Notes: generated from the letters alone by a model not told the origin. Counted from the stretch's first letter, positions 1 through 7,294 are shown. The stretch is 7,436 bases of DNA from Rhizobacter sp. (GCA_025351675.1 JANXVK010000509.1:1-7436); one strand, 5' to 3'. Numbers and translations: made by a program.

Positions 1-122
1 GCAGCCGGCGCAGCGGCGACAGCCGGGGTAGCGGCAACAGCCGGAGCGGCCGGCTTGGTGGTTTGGGCGAAAGCGCCCATCGAGAAAGCGGTGGCGATCA
101 GAGCGGCGGCAATCTTCTTCAT
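1..122 (-). CDS. N-terminus of a small secreted Ala/Pro-rich protein (partial)
   Basis: Only the first 40 codons are in the window; the gene runs off the left edge. The product opens with a textbook Sec signal peptide: two lysines after the start Met, a hydrophobic alanine-rich core, and an Ala-Phe-Ala site just before Gln20. It should be exported to the periplasm or beyond. The mature part begins Gln-Thr-Thr-Lys and continues as a low-complexity run of Ala, Pro, Val and Thr with a Pro-Ala-Val-Ala-Ala pattern that repeats imperfectly. The ATG at 122-120 is supported by a strong Shine-Dalgarno GAGGAA at 130-135, 7 nt upstream. The 84 bp gap before it suggests its own promoter, though I could not identify a convincing one. 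Short secreted proteins of this type are common in Burkholderiales and mostly uncharacterised. The function is unknown. Confidence 0.8.
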   Translation of the reverse strand, partial: MKKIAAALIATAFSMGAFAQTTKPAAPAVAATPAVAAAPA

Positions 123-129
123 GGTGATA

Positions 130-135
130 TTCCTC
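130..135 (-). promoter_or_regulatory. Shine-Dalgarno site of the secreted protein gene
   Basis: GAGGAA on the minus strand, 7 nt before the ATG at 122. It is the strongest ribosome binding site in the window and fixes the start of the left-edge gene. Confidence 0.7.
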
Positions 136-193
136 GGGAATTTGAATGGATGAGCAGTCGCTCGGAATGAACAACGCCCCTGCGGGCCGAGTG

Positions 194-211
194 GTTGACA
201 GCGACGTCAAC
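194..211. repeat. Perfect 6-bp inverted repeat GTTGAC-N6-GTCAAC over the CaiB-family stop codon
   Basis: GTTGAC at 194-199 is mirrored by GTCAAC at 206-211 with a 6-nt spacer. The stop codon of the CoA-transferase-like gene (207-209) lies inside the right arm. The symmetry and spacing resemble an operator for a dimeric repressor. It lies 72 bp upstream of the start codon of the secreted protein gene. A short hairpin at the end of the upstream message is the alternative, but there is no T-run typical of an intrinsic terminator after the stem on the minus strand. Confidence 0.4.
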
Positions 212-1235
212 GAAAAACCGGGTGATCCACGGTCTCGGCCAAGCGCAGCACCGGCGTCACGCACGCATCCACGGCCTCGAACCGCGCCACCCAGTGCGCC
301 AGCGGCTGGGCCGCGAACACGGCGGCGAGTTCGGCCCGCAGCGCCATCGATTCCGGTCCGCCGACTGCCAGGCCGAGCGACCAGTGTTGTGTCGCCCACG
401 CCGGCCGCTCGACCGCCCCGCACAAGGCTTGCCAAAACTTGAGCTCGAGCGCGCCGACCGCAAGGTGGCGTGCGTCGGCCGTGCGGTAAACCCCGTAACA
501 GGGCGCGCCACCCGACAGCAGGTCGCGCCCGGCGGCCGGCGTGCGGCCGGTGGTCTTCAGCGTGTATGTCGCGAGCACATGGTGGCGCAGCACCTCGTGC
601 GCCATCGAGACGTCGACGAAGCGCCCGCGGCCCGTGCGTTGCGCGCCGAGCAGCCCGGCGAGGATGCCGGTGACGGCCGCCTGCGTGCCGCCCATCAGGT
701 CGCCGATTTGGAAGTTCGGCACCGCGAGCTCGCCGTCGACGGTGGCGATCTGCTCGAGCACGCCGGCCATCGCGATGTAGTTGATGTCATGCCCGGCGCG
801 GTGCGCCCAGGCGCTCGCCTGGCCGTAGCCGCTGATCGCGCACATCACGAGTTTCGGGTTGACGGCGTGCAGCGCCCGCCAGCCGAGCCCGAGCTTGTCC
901 ATCACGCCGGGGCGAAAGCCCTCGACCAGCACGTCCGCGCCGCGCACGAGTTCAATCAACGCGGCCACGCCCTCGGGCGCGCGCAAATCGAGCCGCAGCA
1001 GCGCCTTGCCGCGGTTGAGCTCGCGGAAGGTCAGCGCCGGCTCGCCGGCGCGGCGCTCGGCGCCGGTCTGGCCCATGACGCGGGTGCCGTCGTCCTGCCC
1101 CTGCGCGGCCGGACCTTCGACTTTCAGCACCTCGGCGCCGAGCTCGGCGAGGTGGCGCGTCGCCAGCGGGCCGGGCAGCAGGCGGGTCAGGTCGACGACG
1201 CGGATGCCGGCGAGCGGCAGGTCGGCCGCGCTCAA
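207..1235 (-). CDS. CaiB/BaiF family III CoA protein, alpha-methylacyl-CoA racemase-like, short C-terminus
   Basis: The product is 342 aa. By family knowledge it would act in the cytoplasm, epimerising (R)- and (S)-2-methylacyl-CoA thioesters so that branched or sterol-derived acyl chains can enter beta-oxidation; some relatives instead move CoA between acids. The N-terminus holds the family signature around residues 10-40 (GIRVVDLTRLLPGP, then ELGAEVLKVE). GHDINY at 148-153 supplies His149, GDL supplies Asp179, and GALE supplies Glu264. These match His126, Asp156 and Glu241 of the Mycobacterium tuberculosis racemase MCR (remembered positions), all with the same offset of 23. That favours racemase over CoA-transferase. 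The start is TTG at 1235, overlapping the upstream stop as TTGA, with GAAGGG 8 nt before it. The protein stops right after DHPVFR, so roughly 40 C-terminal residues usual in the family are missing. This could be natural shortening or an old frameshift. Confidence 0.87.
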   Translation of the reverse strand: MSAADLPLAGIRVVDLTRLLPGPLATRHLAELGAEVLKVEGPAAQGQDDGTRVMGQTGAERRAGEPALTFRELNRGKALLRLDLRAPEGVAALIELVRGADVLVEGFRPGVMDKLGLGWRALHAVNPKLVMCAISGYGQASAWAHRAGHDINYIAMAGVLEQIATVDGELAVPNFQIGDLMGGTQAAVTGILAGLLGAQRTGRGRFVDVSMAHEVLRHHVLATYTLKTTGRTPAAGRDLLSGGAPCYGVYRTADARHLAVGALELKFWQALCGAVERPAWATQHWSLGLAVGGPESMALRAELAAVFAAQPLAHWVARFEAVDACVTPVLRLAETVDHPVFR

Positions 1236-2086
1236 ACGAACCGCCCTTCGCGCAGCCACTTGGTCGCGACCCACTTCTCGCCGTCGACCACCGGCGCGCC
1301 GCCGTGCAGCGATTTCGTCGCCGGGTGGGCGCGTTCGTAGCTGAAGAAAACGGCGTTGCCGCGCACCGGCGCGACATCGAGCCGCACGTCGGGAAACACC
1401 GTCGCGCCGCCCTTGGCGGGCGTGTTCAGGTAGCACACCAGCGAGGCGACGCGCTGGCCGCCGCGCTTCAGGATCGACGGCGTGCCCGAATGCTCAGGGT
1501 CGAAGTAGTCGTAGTGCGGCTTGTACTCGGCGCCCGGCCCGTAGCGCAGCACCTGCAGGCCCTCGCCGTTCTCGAGCGGCCAGTCGAGCAGCGCGGCCAT
1601 GCGCGCCTCGAGCCGCGCGACCACCGGGTGCTCGCCGCGCTCGAAGAACATGCCCTGGCTGGTGCGCGCGTCGTTGACCTCGCTGCCGCCGGTCTCGGTC
1701 TGCACGGTCTCGGAGCGCGCGAGCCGCTTGGCGGCCAACGCGATCATCTCGTCGCATTCGTCGTCCGACAGCAGGTTGCCGAACACGACGACGCGCGGCG
1801 CTTGCAGGTTCACCAGCACCTTGACCTCGCGGTCGCCGGCCCACAGCGTCGCCTGCGTGCCATGCGGCAGCGGCTCGGGCACGCGCACCGGCGGCGGCAG
1901 CACCGCGGCCTTGGCCTTTTCGTCGAGGTAGCCGGTGAGCACGGTCTCGAGCGCGACGATCGCGGAGTCCTCGTTCCATCCGCTGGCCAGCATCGACTGC
2001 AGCACCACCTCGGGCCGGTGCCCGGCGGTGGCCTGCTCGATAATCCACGCGCGCAGGTCGGGCGTGATCGGCTGCTGATCGCTCAT
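1232..2086 (-). CDS. Prolyl 4-hydroxylase-like Fe(II)/2-oxoglutarate dioxygenase
   Basis: The 284-aa cytoplasmic product should couple oxidative decarboxylation of 2-oxoglutarate to hydroxylation of a substrate, perhaps a prolyl residue in a protein; the real substrate cannot be read from sequence. Residues 8-55 form a helical N-terminal segment reminiscent of a UBA-like fold (LRAWIIEQATAGH, then SGWNEDSAIVALE). The catalytic double-stranded beta-helix spans about 95-280. The iron ligands are His191 and Asp193 (PHYDYFD) and His261 (SLHGG). Lys271 in KWVATKW, exactly ten residues after the last His, fits the 2-oxoglutarate-binding lysine of animal and plant P4H enzymes. All key residues are present, so it should be active. 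The ATG at 2086 was chosen because an in-frame upstream extension overlaps yaaA and looks non-protein-like; the ribosome site is weak. It starts 34 bp after yaaA and overlaps the next gene by 4 bp. Confidence 0.92.
   Translation of the reverse strand: MSDQQPITPDLRAWIIEQATAGHRPEVVLQSMLASGWNEDSAIVALETVLTGYLDEKAKAAVLPPPVRVPEPLPHGTQATLWAGDREVKVLVNLQAPRVVVFGNLLSDDECDEMIALAAKRLARSETVQTETGGSEVNDARTSQGMFFERGEHPVVARLEARMAALLDWPLENGEGLQVLRYGPGAEYKPHYDYFDPEHSGTPSILKRGGQRVASLVCYLNTPAKGGATVFPDVRLDVAPVRGNAVFFSYERAHPATKSLHGGAPVVDGEKWVATKWLREGRFV
1244..1249 (-). promoter_or_regulatory. Ribosome binding site supporting a TTG start
   Basis: GAAGGG on the minus strand lies 8 nt before the TTG at 1235. Because it sits inside the end of the dioxygenase gene and the start overlaps that gene's TGA, the CaiB-family gene is probably translationally coupled to the dioxygenase gene. 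Confidence 0.55.
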
Positions 2087-2120
2087 GTGCGGATTCTGCC
2101 GGATGTGGCCGACGTTTCCG

Positions 2121-2906
2121 TCAATCGAGCCGGCGCCGGAAGACGAGCCGATCCCGCCCGGAGACCGCATCGTCGAACCGATAGCCCTCAGCATCGAAGG
2201 TCTTCAGACCCGCCGGCGTCGCGACGCGCTGCGTGATCGCATGCCGCGCCATCAGCCCGCGAGCACGCTTGGCGAAGAAGCTGATGACCTTGAACTGGCC
2301 GTTCTTCCAGTCCTCGAACACGCACTCGATCACACGCGGCGCGAGCACCTTCTTGCGGTCGGCGGCGCGGAAGTATTCGTTGGACGCGAGGTTGACGATC
2401 ACCGGCGTGGCGTCGGCGGCGGCAAAGGCGTTCAGGTGCTGGGCGATCGTGTCGCCCCAGTACGCGTACAGATCCTTGCCGTGCGCATTCGGCAGGCGCG
2501 TGCCCATCTCGAGGCGATAGGGCTGCAGCCGGTCGAGCGGGCGCAGCACACCGTGCAGGCCGCTCAGGATCACGAGGTGCTTCTGCGCCCAACGCAGGTC
2601 GGCGAGGCCCAGCTCGGGGGCGCGCAGGCCGCCGTACACGTCGCCGTCGAAGGCGAACGCGGCGGGTTTGCTGTTGGCGGCGGTGAACTGTGGCGACCAG
2701 GCCTTGTAGCGCTCGACATTGAGCGCGGCGAGCGCTTCCGACAGGCCCATCAACTCGGCCACGTCGTCAACGCTGTGCTGGCGCATCAGGCCGATCAACT
2801 CGACCGAGCGTTCGACGAACAGCGGGTCGGTGGCGATCCGGGCGACGGCGCGCGGCGTCGGCGTGTCGTAGTCGAGCGACTTGGCGGGAGACAGCAGGTA
2901 CAGCAT
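2121..2906 (-). CDS. yaaA: Peroxide stress protein YaaA (DUF328/UPF0246 family)
   Basis: The product is 261 aa, the usual full length for the family. In E. coli, YaaA belongs to the OxyR response and lowers free intracellular iron during hydrogen peroxide stress, limiting Fenton damage to DNA and protein; it also binds DNA in vitro. Family hallmarks are all visible: the opening LLSPAKSLD at 4-12, the central YRLEMGTRLPN with a following YWGD, the NLASNEYFRA motif, and FKVISFFAKRARGLMARH near the C-terminus. The ATG at 2906 places the LSPAKS motif at its normal position. There is no clear Shine-Dalgarno; instead a perfect short palindrome lies at 2910-2922 just before the start. It follows dnaE2 by 42 bp on the same strand, so its place behind an SOS-regulated polymerase joins oxidative and DNA damage themes. 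I saw no OxyR-like site. Confidence 0.95.
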   Translation of the reverse strand: MLYLLSPAKSLDYDTPTPRAVARIATDPLFVERSVELIGLMRQHSVDDVAELMGLSEALAALNVERYKAWSPQFTAANSKPAAFAFDGDVYGGLRAPELGLADLRWAQKHLVILSGLHGVLRPLDRLQPYRLEMGTRLPNAHGKDLYAYWGDTIAQHLNAFAAADATPVIVNLASNEYFRAADRKKVLAPRVIECVFEDWKNGQFKVISFFAKRARGLMARHAITQRVATPAGLKTFDAEGYRFDDAVSGRDRLVFRRRLD

Positions 2907-2909
2907 GGT

Positions 2910-2922
2910 CGCGATTATCGCG
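2910..2922. repeat. Perfect palindrome CGCGAT-T-ATCGCG in the yaaA leader
   Basis: Six-base arms around a single central base, in the 42-bp gap between dnaE2 and yaaA and 4 bp from the yaaA ATG. It covers the position where a ribosome binding site is expected. It could be a protein-binding site, a small structure affecting translation, or chance in GC-rich DNA. Confidence 0.35.
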
Positions 2923-2948
2923 GCCGCTTCTCGGGCGATCCGGCGCGC

Positions 2949-5900
2949 TCACCGAAAGTCCCGGCTGCGGCTGACCAGCCCCTGGAGCAACGCGGAGTGG
3001 TCGATCGCCTTCATCACCACCAGGTGCATCACCGCGCCCTCGCCTTGCCCTTCAGGCCCTTCCTGGCGCTGCCAGCGACCGAACAGCGTCAGCAACCGCG
3101 CCGCGAGCAGCGGTTTGCGCTGCGACTCGACCACCGCCGGCCAGACGATCGCGTTGACGGTGCCGGTGTCGTCTTCGAGCGTGACGAACATCGTGCCCTT
3201 CGCGGTCTCGGGCCGCTGGCGGTGCGTGACGAGGCCGCTGGCGCGCGCGAGGCGGCCGTCCGGATAGCCGCGCAGCACGGCCGCGGGTTGGACGCGGAAC
3301 TGCGCCAGCTGTTCGCGCAGCAGCGCGAGCGGGTGGCGGTTCAGCGTGAGGCCGAGGGCGCGGTAATCGGCCAGTGTTTCTTCGGCTTCGGCGGGTGCCG
3401 GCAAGGTGACCGCGAATTCGTCGACACGCATGTCGCGCAGCATCGGCGTCGGCCGCGTGTCGATGCCGGCGACGGCCCACGCCGCCTGATGGCGGTGGCC
3501 GGTCAGCGCACGCAACGCGTCGGCCTGCGCGAGGCATTGCAGCTCACGGGCGTTGAGCGCGGCGCGGCGGGTGAGGTCTTCGGCGCTCGTGAACGCGGCC
3601 TGCGCGCGGGCCTCGACGATGCGCTTCGCTGCATCGGCCGCCAGGCCGGTGACGCGATCGAGGCCGAGGCGCACGGCGTGCAGCACGCCGGCCGTCAGCG
3701 GCTCCAGCGTGCTCTCGGCCACGCTGACCATCACATCCACCGGCCGCACCTCGACGCCGTGCGCGCGCGCGTCGCGCACCAGTTGCGCGGGCGCGTAGAA
3801 GCCCATCGGCTGGCTGTTGAGCAAGGCCGCGAGAAAGGCATCGGGGTGGTGGCGCTTGATCCAGCAGCTCGCGTAGACCAGTTGCGCGAAACCGGCCGCA
3901 TGGCTCTCGGGGAATCCGTACTCGCCGAAGCCCTGGATCTGCTTGAAGATGCGCTCGGAGAAGTCGGCGTTGTAGCCCTTGGCCGTCATGCGGCCGACGA
4001 GCATCTCGTGGTAATGGCCGAGGCCGCCCTTGCGCTTCCAGGCCGCCATCGAGCGGCGCAAGCCGTCGGCCTCGCCGGGTGTGAAGTCGGCCGCGATCAT
4101 CGCGATCTGCATCACCTGCTCCTGAAAGATCGGCACGCCTTTCGTGCGCTGCAGTGCCGGGCGCAACTCAGGCGGGTAGTCGATCTCGTGGTCCGCGAGC
4201 CCGCGGTTCTTCAGGTACGGATGCACCATGCCGCCCTGGATCGGCCCGGGCCGCACGATCGCGACCTCGACCACCAAGTCGTAATAGCAGCGCGGCTGCA
4301 GCCGCGGCAGCATGCTCATCTGCGCGCGACTCTCGATCTGGAAGGTGCCGACGGTGTCGGCGCGGCAGATCATGTCGTAGGTGGTCTCGTCGCCCGCCGG
4401 GATGTCTTGCATCACGAACCGGCGGTCGAGCTTGTTGCCGATGAATTCGAGCGCGCGCCGCAGCGCACTCAGCATGCCGAGTGCGAGCACGTCGACCTTG
4501 ATCAGGCGCAGTTCGTCGAGATCGTCCTTGTCCCATTGCACGACGCTGCGACCTTCCATCGCGGCCATCTCGACCGGCACCAGTTGCTCGATCTGCTCGC
4601 GCGCGATCACGAAGCCGCCGGGATGCTGACTCAGGTGCCGCGGAAAATCGATCAGCTGCTGCGTCAGCGCGATCCACATCTGCGTCAGTGGCGCGTCGGG
4701 GTCGAGGCCGGCTTCGCGCAGGCGCGTGGTGTCGATGGTGCGGCCATCGAACCAGTGCAGGCTCTTCGTCAGCAGCTCGATGCGCGGCAGATCCATGCCG
4801 AGCGCACGCCCCACATCGCGCAACGCCGAGCGCGGCCGGTAGCAGATCACCACGGCCGTCAACGCGGTGCGGTGCCGGCCGTACTTGGCGTAGATGTACT
4901 GGATCACCTCTTCGCGCCGCTGGTGCTCGAAATCGACATCGATGTCGGGCGGTTCATGGCGCTCGGCGCTGATGAAACGTTCGAACAGCAGTTGGCCTTC
5001 TTCGGGGTTCACCTCGGTGATGCCCAGGCAGTAACAGACCACCGAATTGGCCGCGCTGCCGCGGCCCTGGCACAGGATGTTCTGCTCGCGCGCCCAACGC
5101 ACGATGTCGGCCACGGTCAGGAAGTAGGCTTCGTAGCCGAGTTGCCGGATCAGCGCGAGCTCTTTCTCGATTTGCGGCATCCAGTGGATGGCCCTTTTGC
5201 CCGGACAGCGCCGGGCCAGCCCTTCATACGCCAGGTTGCGCAGGTGGCCGATCGGCGTCAGCCCTTCGGGGACGACCTCGCGCGGGTATTCGTACTTCAA
5301 CTCGTCCAGAGAAAAACCGCAACGCCCTGCCAGCACCAGCGAGTTCTCGAGCCACTCGCGCTCATGCAAGGTGCCCAGCCGCGCGCGCGAACGCAGGTAC
5401 TGCTCGGCGTTCGACCCGAGCTTCAACCCGCAGGCCGTCACCGGCAGCTTCAGCCGTGTCGCGCTCAGCACGTCCTGCAAGGGCTTGCGCGAACGCACGT
5501 GCATCAGCACATCGCCGGTGGCGACGATCGGCAGACCGGTGAATTCGGCGACGCGGCGCACAACCTTCAGCAGCTCTTCATCACCCGGCCGGCGCAACAG
5601 CGAGACTGCGATCGACGCGCGATCCTGAAACCAGGTCTTCAGCCACATCGCGTGCGCGAACACGGTCTCGAACGGCTGCGAGGCATCGGGCACGAGCAGC
5701 GCGAGGCACTCTGGCAGGCCGGCGAGCGTGGGCGCGTTCGGCACCTTGCCTTCGATGTCGCCGGGGTGGGCTAGGTACGAACCCTTCGGCGCGCGGCGCC
5801 GCGCGACCGTGATCCAGTGCGAGAGGTTGCCGTAGCCGCGGCGGGTCTGCGCGAGCAGCACGAGGCGGGCGTGGGGCTGCGACCCCGCTTCCTGGGCAAC

Positions 5901-6170
5901 GGCTTCGCCCTTTTTCTTCGGCGTCTTCGCATTGGCATCGCCCGGCAACGTCAGCCTCATCTCGCTGCCGATGATCAAGTGCAGCCCGGCCTCGCGCGCC
6001 GCCACGTGCGCGCGCACCACGCCGCAGAGCGAGCACTCGTCGGTGATCGCCAGCGCCGAATAGCGCAGCGCCTGCGCGCGCTCGACCAGCTCGGCCGGGT
6101 GCGAGGCGCCGGTCAGGAAGCTGAAGTTGCTGCGGCAGTGCAGCTCGGCATAACCGGGGAGCGTGAGCAC
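2949..6170 (-). CDS. dnaE2: Error-prone DNA polymerase DnaE2 (ImuC), SOS translesion polymerase
   Basis: The 1073-aa product is a C-family DNA polymerase that by family knowledge carries out mutagenic synthesis past DNA lesions, normally with ImuA and ImuB on the beta clamp. The PHP domain opens with AELHCRSNFSFLTGAS (8-23) and ITDECSLCGVVRAH (42-55). The palm has PPDIDVDFEH with catalytic Asp409 and Asp411, and LIKVDVLALG supplies the third, Asp560. A finger and helix-hairpin region follows (FGEYGFPESHAAGFAQL, 748-764), then an OB fold at about 975-1055 and the typical SRSRDF tail. The start is GTG at 6170, since homologues begin just before LPxYAELHC; ATG codons further up lie inside intI. 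It begins 22 bp after intI with no terminator or LexA box between, so it is probably transcribed from the SOS promoter at 7295-7329. A Lys-rich insert at about 82-98 looks variable. imuA and imuB are absent from this window. Confidence 0.96.
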   Translation of the reverse strand: MLTLPGYAELHCRSNFSFLTGASHPAELVERAQALRYSALAITDECSLCGVVRAHVAAREAGLHLIIGSEMRLTLPGDANAKTPKKKGEAVAQEAGSQPHARLVLLAQTRRGYGNLSHWITVARRRAPKGSYLAHPGDIEGKVPNAPTLAGLPECLALLVPDASQPFETVFAHAMWLKTWFQDRASIAVSLLRRPGDEELLKVVRRVAEFTGLPIVATGDVLMHVRSRKPLQDVLSATRLKLPVTACGLKLGSNAEQYLRSRARLGTLHEREWLENSLVLAGRCGFSLDELKYEYPREVVPEGLTPIGHLRNLAYEGLARRCPGKRAIHWMPQIEKELALIRQLGYEAYFLTVADIVRWAREQNILCQGRGSAANSVVCYCLGITEVNPEEGQLLFERFISAERHEPPDIDVDFEHQRREEVIQYIYAKYGRHRTALTAVVICYRPRSALRDVGRALGMDLPRIELLTKSLHWFDGRTIDTTRLREAGLDPDAPLTQMWIALTQQLIDFPRHLSQHPGGFVIAREQIEQLVPVEMAAMEGRSVVQWDKDDLDELRLIKVDVLALGMLSALRRALEFIGNKLDRRFVMQDIPAGDETTYDMICRADTVGTFQIESRAQMSMLPRLQPRCYYDLVVEVAIVRPGPIQGGMVHPYLKNRGLADHEIDYPPELRPALQRTKGVPIFQEQVMQIAMIAADFTPGEADGLRRSMAAWKRKGGLGHYHEMLVGRMTAKGYNADFSERIFKQIQGFGEYGFPESHAAGFAQLVYASCWIKRHHPDAFLAALLNSQPMGFYAPAQLVRDARAHGVEVRPVDVMVSVAESTLEPLTAGVLHAVRLGLDRVTGLAADAAKRIVEARAQAAFTSAEDLTRRAALNARELQCLAQADALRALTGHRHQAAWAVAGIDTRPTPMLRDMRVDEFAVTLPAPAEAEETLADYRALGLTLNRHPLALLREQLAQFRVQPAAVLRGYPDGRLARASGLVTHRQRPETAKGTMFVTLEDDTGTVNAIVWPAVVESQRKPLLAARLLTLFGRWQRQEGPEGQGEGAVMHLVVMKAIDHSALLQGLVSRSRDFR

Positions 6171-6192
6171 GAGCTGGTCGCCACCGTGCCGA

Positions 6193-7281
6193 TCAGGGCG
6201 CCCATGCCAGCGCGGCAGGCACCGGCTCGGGCGCCATGCCACCCACGCTGCCATCGAGGTGCCAGCGCTGCGCATCGGGCAGCGCCGCGCGCAGGGCATC
6301 GAGCGGGCTGCGCACCGCACCGCCGCCGAGCTTGAGCACGTGGGTGTAGATCATGGTCGTGCTCACATTCGAGTGGCCGAGCAATTCCTGCACGGTGCGG
6401 ATGTCGTAGCCACTTTGCAGCAGGTGGGTGGCGAACGAATGGCGCAGCGTGTGCGGCGTGGCCGGCTTGACGATGCCGGTGCGCTCGACCGCGCGCTTGA
6501 AGTGGCGCTGGAACGTACCCTCGATCGCATGATGACGCCGCAGCACACCGCTGCGCGGATCGGCCGCGATCTGCGCATGCGGAAACATCCAGAACCAGCT
6601 CCACGACGACCCGGCGCGCGGGTACTTGCGATCGAGCGCATCGGGCATGTGCACGCCACCATGACCCGCATCGCGATCGCCGGCCCACACCGAACGTGCG
6701 CGCATCATCTGCTCGCGCAAGGCCGGTGCGAGCGAGGCCGGCAGCATCACGACCCGGTCCTTGAAGCCCTTGCCCTCGCGCACGACCAGCGCCTGGCGCT
6801 CGAAGTCGACATCTTTCACGCGCAGGCGGACGCCCTCCATGATGCGCATGCCGGTGCCGTAAAGCAGTTGCGCCAACAGCCGGTGCGGTGCGTCGAGCGC
6901 CATCAGCACGCGGCCGACCTCGTCGTGCGTGAGCACGACCGGCAGGCGTTCACGGCTCTTCGGGCGACCGATCTCGCCCAGCCAGGGCATGTCGAGCCCG
7001 AGCACCCGCAAGTAGAGAAACAGGATCGCCGCCAGCGCCTGCTTGTGCGTCGCGACTGCGACCTTGCGCTCGCTCGCCAGCCACGACAGATACGCCTCGA
7101 CCTCGGGCGCGCCCATCTCGATCGGATGCCGCAGGCCATGAAAGCGCACGAAGGCCCGGATCCAGTGCACGTAAGCCTCTTCGGTGCGGATGCTGTAGTG
7201 CAGGTAGCGGATGCGCTCGCGCACCTGGTCGAGCAGACGAGTGGACTGCAGCGGCGGGAGGGTGTGGGCGTCGGATTTCAC
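6193..7281 (-). CDS. intI: Integron integrase IntI, close relative of class 1 IntI1
   Basis: The 362-aa tyrosine recombinase should insert and excise gene cassettes by recombining attC with attI. A SAM-like core-binding domain (about 15-105, with [14 protein letters not shown]) precedes the catalytic domain (about 113-325). The catalytic set is complete: Arg146 (GTGMR), Lys171 (REGKG), His277 and Arg280 (HTLRH), His303 (LLGH) and nucleophile Tyr312 (IYTHV), the same numbers as in IntI1. The patch at 213-235 ([12 protein letters not shown], then WSWFWMFPH) is the extra helix found only in integron integrases, so this is not an XerC/D or phage enzyme. Compared by eye with remembered IntI1 it is roughly two thirds identical. 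The start is GTG at 7281, followed by the IntI1-like MK..LPPL opening. The C-terminus runs about 25 residues beyond the usual end after SPLDAL. A LexA box 13 bp upstream implies SOS control. No cassette array is visible. Confidence 0.95.
   Translation of the reverse strand: MKSDAHTLPPLQSTRLLDQVRERIRYLHYSIRTEEAYVHWIRAFVRFHGLRHPIEMGAPEVEAYLSWLASERKVAVATHKQALAAILFLYLRVLGLDMPWLGEIGRPKSRERLPVVLTHDEVGRVLMALDAPHRLLAQLLYGTGMRIMEGVRLRVKDVDFERQALVVREGKGFKDRVVMLPASLAPALREQMMRARSVWAGDRDAGHGGVHMPDALDRKYPRAGSSWSWFWMFPHAQIAADPRSGVLRRHHAIEGTFQRHFKRAVERTGIVKPATPHTLRHSFATHLLQSGYDIRTVQELLGHSNVSTTMIYTHVLKLGGGAVRSPLDALRAALPDAQRWHLDGSVGGMAPEPVPAALAWAP
7166..7194 (+). promoter_or_regulatory. Position equivalent to the class 1 cassette promoter Pc (degenerate)
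   Basis: Inside intI and pointing right, TGCACG (7166-7171), a 17-bp spacer and GATGCT (7189-7194) align with the Pc promoter of class 1 integrons. The spacer TAAGCCTCTTCGGTGCG differs from the remembered class 1 spacer at only two bases. The -35 and -10 hexamers are each only about 3 of 6 from consensus, so activity is probably weak or absent. The similarity may simply follow from conserved coding sequence. Confidence 0.3.
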
Positions 7282-7294
7282 GGGCTGCCAGCTA

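Noticed and set aside
195..1340. Long plus-strand frame opposite the CaiB-family gene, and similar ones at 1304-2236 and 6163-7320.
   Set aside because: All are antisense to clear genes, show the same His/Arg-rich composition, and have no family resemblance.
1236..1436. Longer N-terminus for the racemase-like protein.
   Set aside because: The extension is Arg-rich out-of-frame dioxygenase sequence; the family signature begins about ten residues after the TTG at 1235.
2087..2194. Longer N-terminus for the dioxygenase.
   Set aside because: It overlaps the end of yaaA and reads as low-quality sequence; the ATG at 2086 gives the normal family start.
2085..5774. A 1229-codon open frame on the plus strand opposite dnaE2 and yaaA.
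   Set aside because: It is rich in Arg, His, Gln and Ala with no recognisable domain, spans two well-identified minus-strand genes, and is the expected antisense shadow of high-GC codon use.
6171..6192. A separate LexA box or promoter for dnaE2.
   Set aside because: No CTG-N10-CAG and no convincing -10/-35 in this gap.
6171..6320. Upstream ATG giving DnaE2 a 50-residue N-terminal extension.
   Set aside because: It lies inside intI, the extra residues look like out-of-frame intI sequence, and homologues begin near LPxYAELHC.
6193..7281. Phage integrase or XerC/D identity.
   Set aside because: The IntI-specific patch at residues 213-235 and overall likeness to IntI1 rule this out.
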